From Thalassovita aquimarina (GTDB taxonomy: Bacteria > Pseudomonadota > Alphaproteobacteria > Rhodobacterales > Rhodobacteraceae): a stretch of DNA of 64,000 nt. Location of the stretch: NCBI RefSeq assembly GCF_018219815.1, contig NZ_JADMKU010000014.1, forward strand, positions 1 to 64,000. The letters are read 5' to 3'. The translations under genes and the position numbers were made by a program. The notes beneath the pieces were generated by a model that saw only the letters and a list, made by a program, of their open reading frames with translations, did not search any database and had not been told where the DNA came from. How positions within the stretch are numbered: the stretch's first letter is position 1; each line of letters starts with the position of its first letter. Shown here piece by piece: positions 51,767 to 62,570 of the stretch.

Positions 51767-52262
51767 TGATCCTTACGAATAGCTGGGGTCTGGGCGCGGG
51801 GGCGAAAATTCGGCTGTCGGGTGAAATGTAAAAGAGGCCAGCCACCGCACAGTGCGGTGGGTTTGTCGGCGCGGATCGAACGCAGGTATCGCGTTGCAAC
51901 AATGGACCCGTACATCCAGAAACCCCTTACTCTATTTTTACAATCACGCAGGCGCACGAGGCGCAGTGACTCTAAAAACGGCATATTTCCTGGGATTTTA
52001 TAGAAAGCTTCGAATGTGACTGCGGGGTGCCAAGCAGGCAGGGCGCCACGGGAAAAAGTTGATACCCATACCGCCTTATTGATGTGCCATCATACCAATG
52101 AGAAACTTGGAATCAGGGGGAACGGCACAGGACTAAAGTCCTAACCGTGCCGGCAGCCGCGACGACATGCGCCGGGCCGGAAAAAAATTCGGATATTGGC
52201 AAGAAATATTCCCCGTCCACGGCAAATCCCGGGATCAGAAGCTGTTTTCATCTGGGGGGAAG
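51767..52262. other. Long non-coding gap upstream of the chemotaxis operon
   Basis: A 496-base gap with no supported coding region. It holds the leader and promoter of the receptor gene, including a perfect 8-bp dyad (CCACCGCA-CAG-TGCGGTGG, 51842-51860) about 76 bases before the start. Further right is a bulged hairpin (CGGCAC-AGGACT-AA-AGTCCT-AACC-GTGCCG, 52123-52152). The second has the look of a structured RNA element, but no promoter or T tract identifies it as a small RNA. Confidence 0.5.
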
Positions 52263-52339
52263 TGGTGGCGGTGCAGGGACTTGAACCCCGGACACAAGGA
52301 TTATGATTCCTCTGCTCTAACCAACTGAGCTACACCGCC
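52263..52339 (-). tRNA. tRNA-Met (anticodon CAT, elongator type)
   Basis: A 77-base cloverleaf on the minus strand: acceptor GGCGGTG pairs with CACCGCC, the D arm is GCTCAGTTGGTTAGAGC, the anticodon loop is ATCATAA (anticodon CAT), the T arm has GTTCAAGT, the discriminator is A and CCA is encoded. The first acceptor pair is G-C, so it is not an initiator tRNA. The sequence resembles alphaproteobacterial elongator tRNA-Met more than the lysidine-modified tRNA-Ile2, which shares the CAT anticodon. Confidence 0.9.
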
Positions 52340-52351
52340 GAAGTGGGATGC

Positions 52352-52380
52352 GAATTACGAAAGGCGGGCGGTGGCGTCAA
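52352..52380 (-). promoter_or_regulatory. Promoter of tRNA-Met
   Basis: On the minus strand TTGACG, a 17-base spacer and TAATTC end 12 bases before the first base of the tRNA, a textbook arrangement. Confidence 0.75.
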
Positions 52381-52441
52381 GGGCGAAAATGCGTCTTCGG
52401 GACACTTTTTCACCGCGCACCGCGATCCCGCCCCAAACCCG

Positions 52442-53137
52442 TCAGACCGAAACCGCCTCGACCAGCTCCTCGCGGGTCAGTTCGGACTTGGCGCCGCTTT
52501 TCAACACCGATCCGCGCCGCATCACCACGAAATCGTCGGCCAGCCCATAGGCGAAATCGAAATACTGTTCGACCAGCACGATCGCCATGGTTCCCTGTGC
52601 GCGCAGATATTCGATCACCCTTCCGATCTGCTGGATGATATTGGGCTGGATGCCCTCGGTCGGTTCGTCCAGCAGCAGCAGCTTCGGCTTGGTGATCAGC
52701 GCCCGCGCAATCGCCAGCTGCTGCTGCTGCCCGCCCGACAGGTCGCCGCCACGACGGTGCAGGAAATCCTTCAGGATCGGGAACAGCTCATAGATTTCAT
52801 CGGGGATGAAATGTTCCGACCGGGGCAGGCAGGCATAGGCGGTTTCCATGTTTTCCTGCACCGTCAGCAGCGGGAAAATCATCCTCCCCTGCGGCACATA
52901 TCCGATGCCTTTCCTGCCCAAAGCATGCGCCGGCAGCTTTCCGATGTCTTCGCCATCCAGCTCCATCATGCCCCCGGATCGAGGATGGTTGCCCGAGATC
53001 GCCTTCAGAAGCGATGTCTTGCCCACCCCATTGGTGCCCATCACGCAGGTCACCTTGCCGGTTTCCGCGCTCATCGAGATGCCATGCAGGATTTGCGAAC
53101 TGCCGTAATGCAGGGTCAGGTTGTCGATCTTCAGCAT
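52442..53137 (-). CDS. urtE: UrtE, urea ABC transporter ATP-binding subunit
   Basis: A 231-residue ATPase. Walker A is GTNGVGKTSL, the signature is LSGGQQQQLAIA, Walker B is LLLLDEPTEGIQP, and the UrtE-typical EQYFDFA replaces the usual switch histidine. Start at 53137, one base after urtD's stop region. It is last in the urtABCDE operon. Together with UrtD it powers urea import. Confidence 0.93.
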   Translation of the reverse strand: MLKIDNLTLHYGSSQILHGISMSAETGKVTCVMGTNGVGKTSLLKAISGNHPRSGGMMELDGEDIGKLPAHALGRKGIGYVPQGRMIFPLLTVQENMETAYACLPRSEHFIPDEIYELFPILKDFLHRRGGDLSGGQQQQLAIARALITKPKLLLLDEPTEGIQPNIIQQIGRVIEYLRAQGTMAIVLVEQYFDFAYGLADDFVVMRRGSVLKSGAKSELTREELVEAVSV

Positions 53138-53138
53138 C

Positions 53139-53879
53139 TTAACGCCCCAGATACACGTCGATGACGTCTTGGTTTTTAGTGACATGGTCGAGCGACCCTT
53201 CGGCCAGGACCGATCCTTCGTGCAGCACCGTCACCTTGCAGTTCAGTCGCCGGACGAACTCCATGTCATGTTCCACCACCACCACCGCGCGGGTCTTGGC
53301 CGCCTCGACCAGGATATCGGTGGTGTGCTCGCGTTCGGCCAGCGTCATGCCGGCGGCGGGTTCATCGACCAGCAACAGCCGCGGTTCCTGCGCCAAGAGC
53401 ATGCCGATTTCCAGCCATTGCTTCTGGCCGTGGCTCAATTCGCCCGCCTTGCGGTTCAATTCATCGGTCAGGCCGATTTCGCTGGCCAATTCCTCGACCC
53501 GCGCCAGATTCCTGAACTTGGGCCGGAAGAACAGGACCGACCACGGCGCCCGGTCGTTTTTCAGCGCCATCAGCAGATTGTCATGCACCGACTGATCCTC
53601 GAATACGGTGGGGCGCTGGAACTTGCGCCCGATCCCTTCGCGGGCGATCCGCGCCTCGGACATCTTCAGCAGCGACAGCGATTTCTCACCCCACAGAACG
53701 CGGCCTTCGTCGGGGTGGGTCTTGCCTGTCACGATGTCCATGAAGGTGGTCTTGCCGGCCCCGTTCGGCCCGATGATGGCGCGCATCTCCGCCTCGCCGA
53801 TCTGAAACGACAGGTTGTTGATCGCCTTGAACCCGTCGAAACTGACCGAAACGCCGGACACTTCCAGAAGCGTGCTCAT
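53139..53879 (-). CDS. urtD: UrtD, urea ABC transporter ATP-binding subunit
   Basis: A 246-residue ATPase. Walker A is GPNGAGKTTF, the UrtD block IAREGIGRKFQRPTVFEDQSV is present, the signature is LSHGQKQWLEIG, and Walker B is RLLLVDEPAAGM; the switch histidine is in VVVEHDMEFVR. It overlaps the urtC stop by four bases (53876-53879). Confidence 0.94.
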   Translation of the reverse strand: MSTLLEVSGVSVSFDGFKAINNLSFQIGEAEMRAIIGPNGAGKTTFMDIVTGKTHPDEGRVLWGEKSLSLLKMSEARIAREGIGRKFQRPTVFEDQSVHDNLLMALKNDRAPWSVLFFRPKFRNLARVEELASEIGLTDELNRKAGELSHGQKQWLEIGMLLAQEPRLLLVDEPAAGMTLAEREHTTDILVEAAKTRAVVVVEHDMEFVRRLNCKVTVLHEGSVLAEGSLDHVTKNQDVIDVYLGR

Positions 53880-55108
53880 TCCTGCGCCTCCCTTTCCTGC
53901 AACGATCCGGCGTCAGGCCCCAAGGGCGCGCCGTGACGCTTCGGGCTGCGGATACCCTCCAGCAAGTCGAACAGCCCGCCGATCCCCTTCGGCGCGAACA
54001 GCGTCACCAGAACGAAGCTCAGCCCCAGTACCACCTGCCACCAGTCGACCCATTTGATCGTACTGAACCCGAGCGGCAGATCGGGCACCTGCCCGCCGGT
54101 GAACCATGTCGACACCAGGCTGACCAGGGCCGCCCCGATCACCGCGCCATACAGCCGGCCGCGCCCGCCGATGGCGACCCAGACCGCAAGGTAGATGGAC
54201 GCGATGGGGGCGATTTCGGCCGGATTGATGATCCCCGCCTGCGGGTAATAGAGCGCGCCCGCAATGCCCGAGATCATCGCGGTAATGACGAAGATGAACA
54301 GCTTGTAGCCCTCAACCGAATAGCCCAGGAAACGCACCCGCACCTCGTCATCGCGGATGCCGCGGATGACGCTGCCGAACTTGCCCGACACCACGAATGC
54401 GGCCAGCAGATAACCAAGCGCCAATGCCAGCGCCGAGGCCCAGAAAAACCAGATCGACACCATGCTTTGCGGGATGTCGCCCGCGCCGGGCAGGTTCTGC
54501 AGCCCGGAAAGGCCGTTGTTGCCGCGCAATCCGCTGTCGTTCTGAAACAGGTAAAGCGCCAGCGCCAAGGTCATCGCCTGCGTCAGGATCGACAGGTAGA
54601 CGCCGGTCACGCGCGAGCGGAAGGCCAGCCAGCCGAAGACCAGCGCCAGCAGGCCGGGCACGGCGACGACGAGGATCAGCTGGATTGCAAGGCTGTCGGC
54701 GAAGGCCCAGATCGCGGGAAAGTCGCTGCTGCCCACAACGCCGAAAATCTGCGTGCCGATCGCATCGGTGATTTCCTGCGCGGTTGGCGGAATTTCGGCG
54801 TTGGCGAGCGAGCCCTCGACGATCTGCCGGGTGCGTTCATACATCAGCCACATGCCGATCATGTAGCCACCAAGGCCGAAGAAGGCGAAATGGCCCAAGG
54901 ACAGGATGCCGGTATAGCCCCAGACCAGATCCATCGCGATTGCGATCAGGCACAGGCAGAGCGTCTTGCCCAGCGTTTTCACGAAACTGGTGGAAATCAG
55001 CCCGGCGCCGGTGGCTTCCGACATCAGCGTCACGGCGAGGGTGAACAATGCCAGCAGTCCAAGGAAGATCAGGATGGACGGGTTGCGCATCAGGAAGGTG
55101 TTTTTCAT
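53876..55108 (-). CDS. urtC: UrtC, urea ABC transporter permease
   Basis: A 410-residue permease with about ten membrane segments. The family pattern LVWGYTGILSLGHFAFFGLGGYM and the UrtC-specific extended loop between helices (PTAQEITDAIGTQIFGVVG) are visible, as is the coupling loop near RGIRDDEVRVRFLGYSVE. Start at 55108 after AGGAG, with one base separating it from the urtB stop. An ATG six codons upstream overlaps urtB and is less likely. Confidence 0.93.
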   Translation of the reverse strand: MKNTFLMRNPSILIFLGLLALFTLAVTLMSEATGAGLISTSFVKTLGKTLCLCLIAIAMDLVWGYTGILSLGHFAFFGLGGYMIGMWLMYERTRQIVEGSLANAEIPPTAQEITDAIGTQIFGVVGSSDFPAIWAFADSLAIQLILVVAVPGLLALVFGWLAFRSRVTGVYLSILTQAMTLALALYLFQNDSGLRGNNGLSGLQNLPGAGDIPQSMVSIWFFWASALALALGYLLAAFVVSGKFGSVIRGIRDDEVRVRFLGYSVEGYKLFIFVITAMISGIAGALYYPQAGIINPAEIAPIASIYLAVWVAIGGRGRLYGAVIGAALVSLVSTWFTGGQVPDLPLGFSTIKWVDWWQVVLGLSFVLVTLFAPKGIGGLFDLLEGIRSPKRHGAPLGPDAGSLQEREAQE

Positions 55109-55109
55109 G

Positions 55110-57065
55110 TCAATCTCCTGCGGCACGGCCCTTGAGGGCGATGATGCCCCTTGGCCGGAACTGGATGAAGATGATGATGAAGATGATCATGTAGGTCTGG
55201 GCCGCCAGCGTGTTGGACGGGTTCAGCCATTCAATCCCCTTCTGCAACGCGCCGATCATGGTCGCGCCCAGCAGCGTGCCCCAGATATTGCCGACGCCGC
55301 CCACAACCACGGTCATGAAGCTTTGCACGATGTAATCGGACCCGAGTTCCGAAGTCACCTTGGCGTAAAGCCCGATGGCGACGCCCGCGATCCCCGCGAT
55401 GCCGGATCCGAGTCCGAAGGTCAGCATGTTCACCCGGTCGGGATTGATCCCCATCGAGGCCGCCATGCCCGGATTCTGCGTCACCGCGCGGGTTTCCAGC
55501 CCCAGCCGGGTCTTTTTCATCAGGAACAGGAAGAACAGCAGGAAGATCAGCGCCAGCACGAAGATCGCGATGCGGATATAGCTGATCGAGACCACATCGT
55601 TCAACACCCACGCACCGTCGAGCCAGCCCGGCGAGGTCAGCGGCCGCGCCTGGGTGCCGAAGATATTCTTGGCGAGTTGTTGCAGCGCGATCGAGATCCC
55701 GAAGGTCGCCAGCAGGGTTTCCAGCGGCCGGGAATAGAGCCAGCGGATCACCAACCGTTCCATCGCCACTCCGGCGGCGAAAGTGACGGCAAAGGCCAGC
55801 GGGATCGCGACGATGATCGACACGGTGTAATTCGGCACCACCTGCTGCACCACGTAGCCGGTATAGGCGCCCATCATGATGAATTCGCCATGCGCCATGT
55901 TGATTACCCCCATCACCCCAAAGGTGATGGCAAGCCCGATGGCGGCGAGGAAATAGATCGAGGCGAGCGACAGCGCGTCGAGCCCCAGGTCGAGCCCCTG
56001 GTTCAGCGCCACCTTGGCTTCGATCGCCTTGAGCGCCGCGCCGGCCGCATCGGTGACGGCTTGCGACTGCTCCTCATAGATATCGGCGAAACGGTGGGTT
56101 TTCACCGCCTCAGTCGCCTGCGCATCGGTGACGGCGGCGGGCACCGCGCCCGCTTCGGCCAGGGCGGCATAGGCGCGGATGCGGACCTCATCCGTGTTCA
56201 GGTCTGCCACCGGCACGCCGCCGACCGCACCGTTTTCGATATTGGCCAGCATTGCGGCGCGCAGGTCATCGGCGGTGAGCCGCGGCGGGCCGAGCTTGGC
56301 CGCGACGATCAGGTCATAGGCTTCTGCTTCGGGCAGCGCGTCGGCGCCCGGTTTCAGCATCCGTGCGATGTTGAGGCCCACGGGCGGGTCGCCAGCGAAC
56401 ACGCGACGCGTTGTCGTCAGGATCGGGTTCAGCGCGGCGCGGACATCGACGCCCAGATCGCCCGCGAAGCTTTCAATCGCCGCGATCCGGGCATCGTCAT
56501 CTTTATCGAAAGAAATCGTCAGCAATCGTTCCAAACGCTGCTTGCGTGCCTTCAGCGTGGCGTCGGTTTCCCCGCCGATTGAACCGCTCAGGGGGGCAAG
56601 GGTCGACGCGTCCGGAGCGCGTTCGATGGCGGTCAGCGCCTCCGCGCGCCGGGCCGGGTCGGGGTCGGAAAGCTGGAACTGCACCAAAGCGGTGGCGATC
56701 AGCGCACGGATGCCGGAATTGGGTTTGAGTTGCTTCAACGCCTTCTTGTCTGCCTCGCCGACGACGTCGCCGGTATCGAAATCGGTCAGCCGGATCGCCT
56801 TGGAGGGTAGCGTTTCGCCCTTGAAGAACAGCCCGTCCTCTTGCCGCAGCCACATGTCCTTGGCCTGCCAGACCTGTAGCACCTGCTGCGCCTGCGGCAG
56901 CCCGCTGTTTGCCAGCGCGTCGATCGCCGGCTGGATCGTCTTGCGCGACGATTTTTTCAGGATCGTGCTGTGTTCCTGCAGGATGTCCTGCACCGGACCA
57001 GCCTGCACCGGCAGCGAAAGCGCAAGCAGGATCACTGCGCCGAGAAGGATCAGAAATGGCCGCAT
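55110..57065 (-). CDS. urtB: UrtB, urea ABC transporter permease with long periplasmic N-terminal domain
   Basis: A 651-residue protein. A signal-peptide-like start (LLGAVILLALSLPVQA) leads into a soluble helical region of about 340 residues, with repeated short helices and ALTAIERAP-type motifs resembling HEAT-like repeats. A LivH-type permease of about 290 residues follows (LASIYFLAAIGLAITFGVMGVINMAHGEFIMMGAY region). The two-part architecture is typical of UrtB. Start at 57065. It lies 67 bases after urtA, behind a strong hairpin. Confidence 0.93.
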   Translation of the reverse strand: MRPFLILLGAVILLALSLPVQAGPVQDILQEHSTILKKSSRKTIQPAIDALANSGLPQAQQVLQVWQAKDMWLRQEDGLFFKGETLPSKAIRLTDFDTGDVVGEADKKALKQLKPNSGIRALIATALVQFQLSDPDPARRAEALTAIERAPDASTLAPLSGSIGGETDATLKARKQRLERLLTISFDKDDDARIAAIESFAGDLGVDVRAALNPILTTTRRVFAGDPPVGLNIARMLKPGADALPEAEAYDLIVAAKLGPPRLTADDLRAAMLANIENGAVGGVPVADLNTDEVRIRAYAALAEAGAVPAAVTDAQATEAVKTHRFADIYEEQSQAVTDAAGAALKAIEAKVALNQGLDLGLDALSLASIYFLAAIGLAITFGVMGVINMAHGEFIMMGAYTGYVVQQVVPNYTVSIIVAIPLAFAVTFAAGVAMERLVIRWLYSRPLETLLATFGISIALQQLAKNIFGTQARPLTSPGWLDGAWVLNDVVSISYIRIAIFVLALIFLLFFLFLMKKTRLGLETRAVTQNPGMAASMGINPDRVNMLTFGLGSGIAGIAGVAIGLYAKVTSELGSDYIVQSFMTVVVGGVGNIWGTLLGATMIGALQKGIEWLNPSNTLAAQTYMIIFIIIFIQFRPRGIIALKGRAAGD

Positions 57066-57099
57066 GAAGGAAAACCCGGGAAAGTCTGGAATTGGGGTG

Positions 57100-57120
57100 A
57101 GCGGGCGCAAAGCGCCCGCT
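57100..57120 (-). terminator. Intercistronic hairpin between urtA and urtB
   Basis: A perfect 9-bp stem (AGCGGGCGC / GCGCCCGCT) with an AAA loop starts 12 bases after the urtA stop and has no T tract. Like the element after livK, it probably raises the amount of binding protein over the membrane subunits. Confidence 0.7.
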
Positions 57121-57131
57121 CCGCACATCGA

Positions 57132-58409
57132 TCAGTAGTTCGACTTGATCTGCACGCAGCTTTCGGTCTCGGTATTGTACATACCGCAGCCCAGGTCCTT
57201 CCAATCCGATTTCAGCACCGCCGATTCCGGCAGGAAGTCGGTCCAGGCGTCGCCCGGCACTTCCTCGGTCTGGCTGATGATGTCGAACTGGCCGTCGGCC
57301 TGGATTTCGCCGATCAGCACCGGCTTGGCCAAATGGTGGTTGGGCAGCATGACCGAGGTGCCGCCGGTCAGGTTCGGGTATTCCTGGCCGATCATCGCGC
57401 TGGAAACGGCGTCAACATCGGTGGTGCCAGCCGCTTCGACCGCGTTCACCCACATATTGAAGCCGATGAAATGCGCCTCCATCGGGTCATTGGTGACGCG
57501 TTCGTCGCCCATCTTGGCCTTCCAGGCGGCGACGAATTCGTCGTTCAGGTCGGATTCTGCCGACTGGAAGTAATTCCACGCCGCCAGGTGGCCGACCAGG
57601 TTGGTGGTATCCAGACCTGACAGTTCCTCTTCACCGACGGAAAAGGCCACGACCGGGATGTCATCGGCCGAAATACCGGCCGCCGCCAGTTCCTTGTAGA
57701 AGCCGATATTGGCGTCGCCGTTAATGGTGGAAATCACGCCGACCTTCTTGCCGTCGGCACCCAAAGCCACCACGTCAGCCACGATTTTCGACCAATCCGA
57801 ATGTCCGAACGGGGTGTAGTTGACGAAGATGTCTTCCTCGGCGATGCCCTTCCCCTTCAGGTAGCTTTCGAGGATGTTGTTCGTGGTGCGCGGATAGACA
57901 TAGTCGGTGCCCAACAGCGCGAATTTCTCGACCCCCAGTTCGTCCAGGAAATAGTCGGTGGCCGGGATCGCCTGCTGGTTCGGCGCGGCGCCGGTGTAGA
58001 ACACGTTCTTGGAGCTTTCTTCGCCCTCGTACTGCACAGGGTAGAACAGCAGCCCGTTCAGTTCCTCGACCACCGGCAGCACCGATTTACGGCTGACGGA
58101 TGTCCAGCAACCGAACATCACGTCGACGTCCTGCACGGTCAGCAACTCGCGCGCCTTTTCGGCGAACAGCGGCCAGTCCGAGGCCGGGTCGACGACGACC
58201 GCTTCGAGCTGCTTGCCCAGAACGCCGCCCTTCGCGTTCTGTTCGTCGATCAGCATCAGCATCGTGTCTTTCAGCGTGGTTTCGGAAATCGCCATTGTGC
58301 CGGACAGCGAATGCAGCACACCGACCTTGATCGTGTCTTCGGCGGCATAGGCCGGCAGCGACATGGTCAGCGCCATCGCTCCCGCGAGTGTGGATTTCAG
58401 AATGGTCAT
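57132..58409 (-). CDS. urtA: UrtA, periplasmic urea-binding protein
   Basis: A 425-residue binding protein with signal peptide (STLAGAMALTMSLPAYA). Mature start EDTIKVGVLHSLSGTMAISET is the UrtA signature, and the blocks MFGCWTSVSRKSVLPVVEE, YPVQYEGEESSKNVFYTGA and FLLGTDYVYPRTTN-type residues follow. First gene of urtABCDE, divergent from the urease genes. Nitrogen control is expected for the family. Confidence 0.94.
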   Translation of the reverse strand: MTILKSTLAGAMALTMSLPAYAAEDTIKVGVLHSLSGTMAISETTLKDTMLMLIDEQNAKGGVLGKQLEAVVVDPASDWPLFAEKARELLTVQDVDVMFGCWTSVSRKSVLPVVEELNGLLFYPVQYEGEESSKNVFYTGAAPNQQAIPATDYFLDELGVEKFALLGTDYVYPRTTNNILESYLKGKGIAEEDIFVNYTPFGHSDWSKIVADVVALGADGKKVGVISTINGDANIGFYKELAAAGISADDIPVVAFSVGEEELSGLDTTNLVGHLAAWNYFQSAESDLNDEFVAAWKAKMGDERVTNDPMEAHFIGFNMWVNAVEAAGTTDVDAVSSAMIGQEYPNLTGGTSVMLPNHHLAKPVLIGEIQADGQFDIISQTEEVPGDAWTDFLPESAVLKSDWKDLGCGMYNTETESCVQIKSNY

Positions 58410-58793
58410 GGTAATCCTCCAGGCGGGGCATTCGTCATTGGCAGGCCTTGAACGGCATCGCCGCACGTCCTACGTCGTCCCCCGCAACATCTGTTTTGTT
58501 GCATCCAGTGTGGCGGCCGTTCGATTTCCACATCCATTCGGTCGCCACACGCCCTTCGCGGCATTGTCCCCGAGGGCAGTATCAGGAGAGGTCGGAAGCG
58601 CGTCGTCGCGCAATTGCTGCAGCGCAGCTAATCCCGACACCCGTATCGACTGACCAATTACTAGGCGACAACAGGCGCAAACGCTCGCAAATTGGGCGAC
58701 ACCTCCGCCAAAGACCGCTCTCAGCCCGATTACTATGCGATCCGCTTCCCCGCTGCTTCGCATTGTGCAACCGAATCCCTCGACCAGGCGCAA
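58410..58793. promoter_or_regulatory. Divergent control region between urtA and ureD
   Basis: A 384-base gap without a supported gene. It must hold promoters for both the urea importer and urease. A 12-base sequence with one mismatch occurs twice in direct orientation 72 bases apart (ATTACTAGGCGA at 58657, ATTACTATGCGA at 58729), both on the ureD side. I could not identify a convincing NtrC site or promoter boxes. Confidence 0.5.
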
Positions 58794-59654
58794 ATGCCGG
58801 AGGGGATCATCACTATCGCGGGCAAAATATCATCAGACCTGCATGTTTCGCAGCAGCCTCGCGCTAAAGGCGAGGCGCTAATCATTGCCAAGCCGCGCGG
58901 TGACCGGTCCACATTGGCCGATTTCCGCACCTCGGGCTGCATGAAGATGCTGTTTCCCCGCAGCCCCACGCCGGACCTAACCGCGATCATGCTGAACACA
59001 GCCGGCGGGATCACCGGCGGCGATCGCATCGCCCTGACTGCCAGGGCCCGGGAAGGCAGCCACCTGCGGCTGTCCACCCAGGCCGCCGAACGGATTTACC
59101 GAGCCCAGCCCGGCGAGACCGGAAAGGTCGTCACGCGGCTGAGCGTGCAAGATGGCGCGCGGATCGACTGGTTGCCGCAGGAAACCATCCTGTTCGACCG
59201 CGCCGCGCTGGACCGGCAATTGCGGGTCGACCTGACCGGATCGGCGCGCTTCCTGATGGTGGAACCGCTGATCCTGGGCCGCGCCGCGATGGGCGAAACA
59301 GTTCGCAACGCCCGGCTGACCGACCGGGTCCGGGTGGTCCGCGACGACATCCCCGTCTTCGCCGACACGATGCGCCTGTCGGGCGACCTGTTGGAGCACA
59401 TGGCCCGCGCCGCCACCGGCGGCGGTGCAGGCGCGATGGCCTCGGTCCTGCTGGCGACGTCGGAATCCGAGGCCGAAACCCTGCTGGCCCCGGTCCGCGC
59501 GCTGCTGCCCGATACCGCCGGGGCTTCGGTGATCCGTCCCGGCCTTCTTTACCTGCGCCTGCTCGCGCCCGATGGGTTCGAACTGCGCAAGACCCTGATC
59601 CCCGTTCTGCAGCGGCTGAACGGGGCCAACCTTCCCCGAACCTGGATGATCTGA
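58794..59654 (+). CDS. ureD: UreD, urease accessory protein
   Basis: A 286-residue urease maturation scaffold that works with UreF and UreG to deliver nickel. Motifs: [12 protein letters not shown], the [12 protein letters not shown] block, ERIYRA, and [12 protein letters not shown]. Start at 58794 ([10 protein letters not shown]) is the best placed ATG; the ribosome site is weak, and the 34 extra residues of the longer frame look unrelated to UreD. First gene of the urease operon, 1 base before ureA. Confidence 0.93.
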   Translation: MPEGIITIAGKISSDLHVSQQPRAKGEALIIAKPRGDRSTLADFRTSGCMKMLFPRSPTPDLTAIMLNTAGGITGGDRIALTARAREGSHLRLSTQAAERIYRAQPGETGKVVTRLSVQDGARIDWLPQETILFDRAALDRQLRVDLTGSARFLMVEPLILGRAAMGETVRNARLTDRVRVVRDDIPVFADTMRLSGDLLEHMARAATGGGAGAMASVLLATSESEAETLLAPVRALLPDTAGASVIRPGLLYLRLLAPDGFELRKTLIPVLQRLNGANLPRTWMI

Positions 59655-59655
59655 C

Positions 59656-59958
59656 ATGAACCTCACGCCCAGAGAAAAAGACAAACTGCTGGTCGCGATG
59701 GCGGCCGAAGTGGCGCGCAAGCGGCTGGCGCGCGGCGTCAAGCTGAACCACCCCGAAGCGATCGCGCTGATCACCGACGCGGTGGTCGAAGGCGCCCGCG
59801 ACGGCCGCTCGGTGGCCGACCTGATGCAGGCGGGTGCGCAGGTGATCACCCGCGACCAATGCATGGACGGCATCGCCGAAATGATCCCCGAAGTGCAGGT
59901 CGAAGCGACCTTCCCGGACGGCACCAAGCTGGTGACCGTGCACGACCCGATCCGCTGA
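59656..59958 (+). CDS. ureA: Urease gamma subunit
   Basis: A 100-residue subunit opening [23 protein letters not shown] (split around Lys), with the conserved NHPEAIALI and [20 protein letters not shown]. Standard length. One base after ureD, ten before ureB. Part of the UreABC trimer of heterotrimers that hydrolyses urea to ammonia and carbamate. Confidence 0.97.
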   Translation: MNLTPREKDKLLVAMAAEVARKRLARGVKLNHPEAIALITDAVVEGARDGRSVADLMQAGAQVITRDQCMDGIAEMIPEVQVEATFPDGTKLVTVHDPIR

Positions 59959-59968
59959 GGAGACTGAC

Positions 59969-60273
59969 ATGATCCCCGGAGAGCTTTTCCCCGCCGAAGG
60001 CGAACTGACCCTGAACTCGGGCCGCGAAAGCGTCACCCTGATGGTGGCCAATACCGGCGACCGCCCGGTACAGGTCGGGTCGCATTACCATTTCTTCGAA
60101 ACCAATCCGGCGCTCGACTTCGACCGCGAAGCGGCGCGCGGCATGCGGCTGGACATCGCGGCGGGAACCGCGGTGCGGTTCGAACCGGGCCAGCGCCGCG
60201 AAGTGACGCTCATCCCGATCTCGGGGGCGCGCAAAGTTTACGGTTTCAATCAGAAAATCATGGGAGACCTCTG

Positions 60274-60274
<1 letters not shown>
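59969..60274 (+). CDS. ureB: Urease beta subunit
   Basis: A 101-residue subunit with [26 protein letters not shown] and [19 protein letters not shown]. Length is normal for the separate beta subunit. GAGGAG precedes the ATG. The stop shares one base with the ureC start (TGATG). Confidence 0.97.
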
Positions 60275-61983
<1,709 letters not shown>

Positions 61984-62137
61984 GGCGGAAGCGGTGACGA
62001 ACTTGCACAGCCAGCGCGAAGTTTCCTGCGGCGCTCCGCCGCGATGGCGGACCCGCCCCGGTCGGGCGGCACACGATTGCCGGAACCGGCGGTCCGGGAC
62101 CGGACGGCAAGTGATCCGGCGCGGCAGGCAGATTCCG

Positions 62138-62461
62138 TCAGCAGGTCAGCAAATCGGTGTCAACACGCCGGATCGGCCATCCGGGGCGGTCGGTCTGCGA
62201 ACGGATCGGTTCGCAGCGCAGGCTTTGGGTGACCTTTTCGGTCCAGTAACATGGATTGTCCCGGATTTCCTCGGGCAACCGGTCCTTGTCGAACACCATT
62301 TCGCGGTTTTCCACCAGTTCGACACGATGACTGCGCCCGTCCGGAATGGCACCTTCGATGCTCAGGATCGAGGCTTGAATCGCGGCCTCCCTTTCCCGCA
62401 GACGCGCGATTTCTTCGCGAATTTCGGCAAGATCGTCGGCAAGGCCGGTCCTCATCATCAT
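62138..62461 (-). CDS. Opposed hypothetical protein within the urease cluster
   Basis: A 107-residue protein read against the urease genes. Residues about 8-32 form a charged coiled-coil helix (ADDLAEIREEIARLREREAA). The C-terminal half is strand-rich with two or three cysteines and CYWTEKVTQSLRCEP. I do not recognise the family. The helix with regular heptads and normal codon use favour a real gene over the overlapping plus-strand frame. Its promoter would sit between it and ureE (62462-62570), so ureEFG may have a separate promoter too. Confidence 0.6.
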   Translation of the reverse strand: MMMRTGLADDLAEIREEIARLREREAAIQASILSIEGAIPDGRSHRVELVENREMVFDKDRLPEEIRDNPCYWTEKVTQSLRCEPIRSQTDRPGWPIRRVDTDLLTC

Positions 62462-62570
62462 AAGTCTGTCCCCAGTTACCGCTCCGATATGGCTTATCCC
62501 TTTCTTAATACGGCACGAGGGTTCCGCAATTTACCGCCCCCTACCAAATACAACCACAGGATATGACGCC

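Noticed and set aside
54966-56582. Open frame of 538 codons antisense to urtB and the start of urtC
   Set aside because: Mirror of permease genes, rich in His/Arg/Asp/Gly as expected for antisense of membrane-protein codons.
61994-62566. Plus-strand frame of 190 codons between ureC and ureE
   Set aside because: Composition is irregular with no domains. The opposed 107-residue frame has a regular coiled-coil helix and better codon use.
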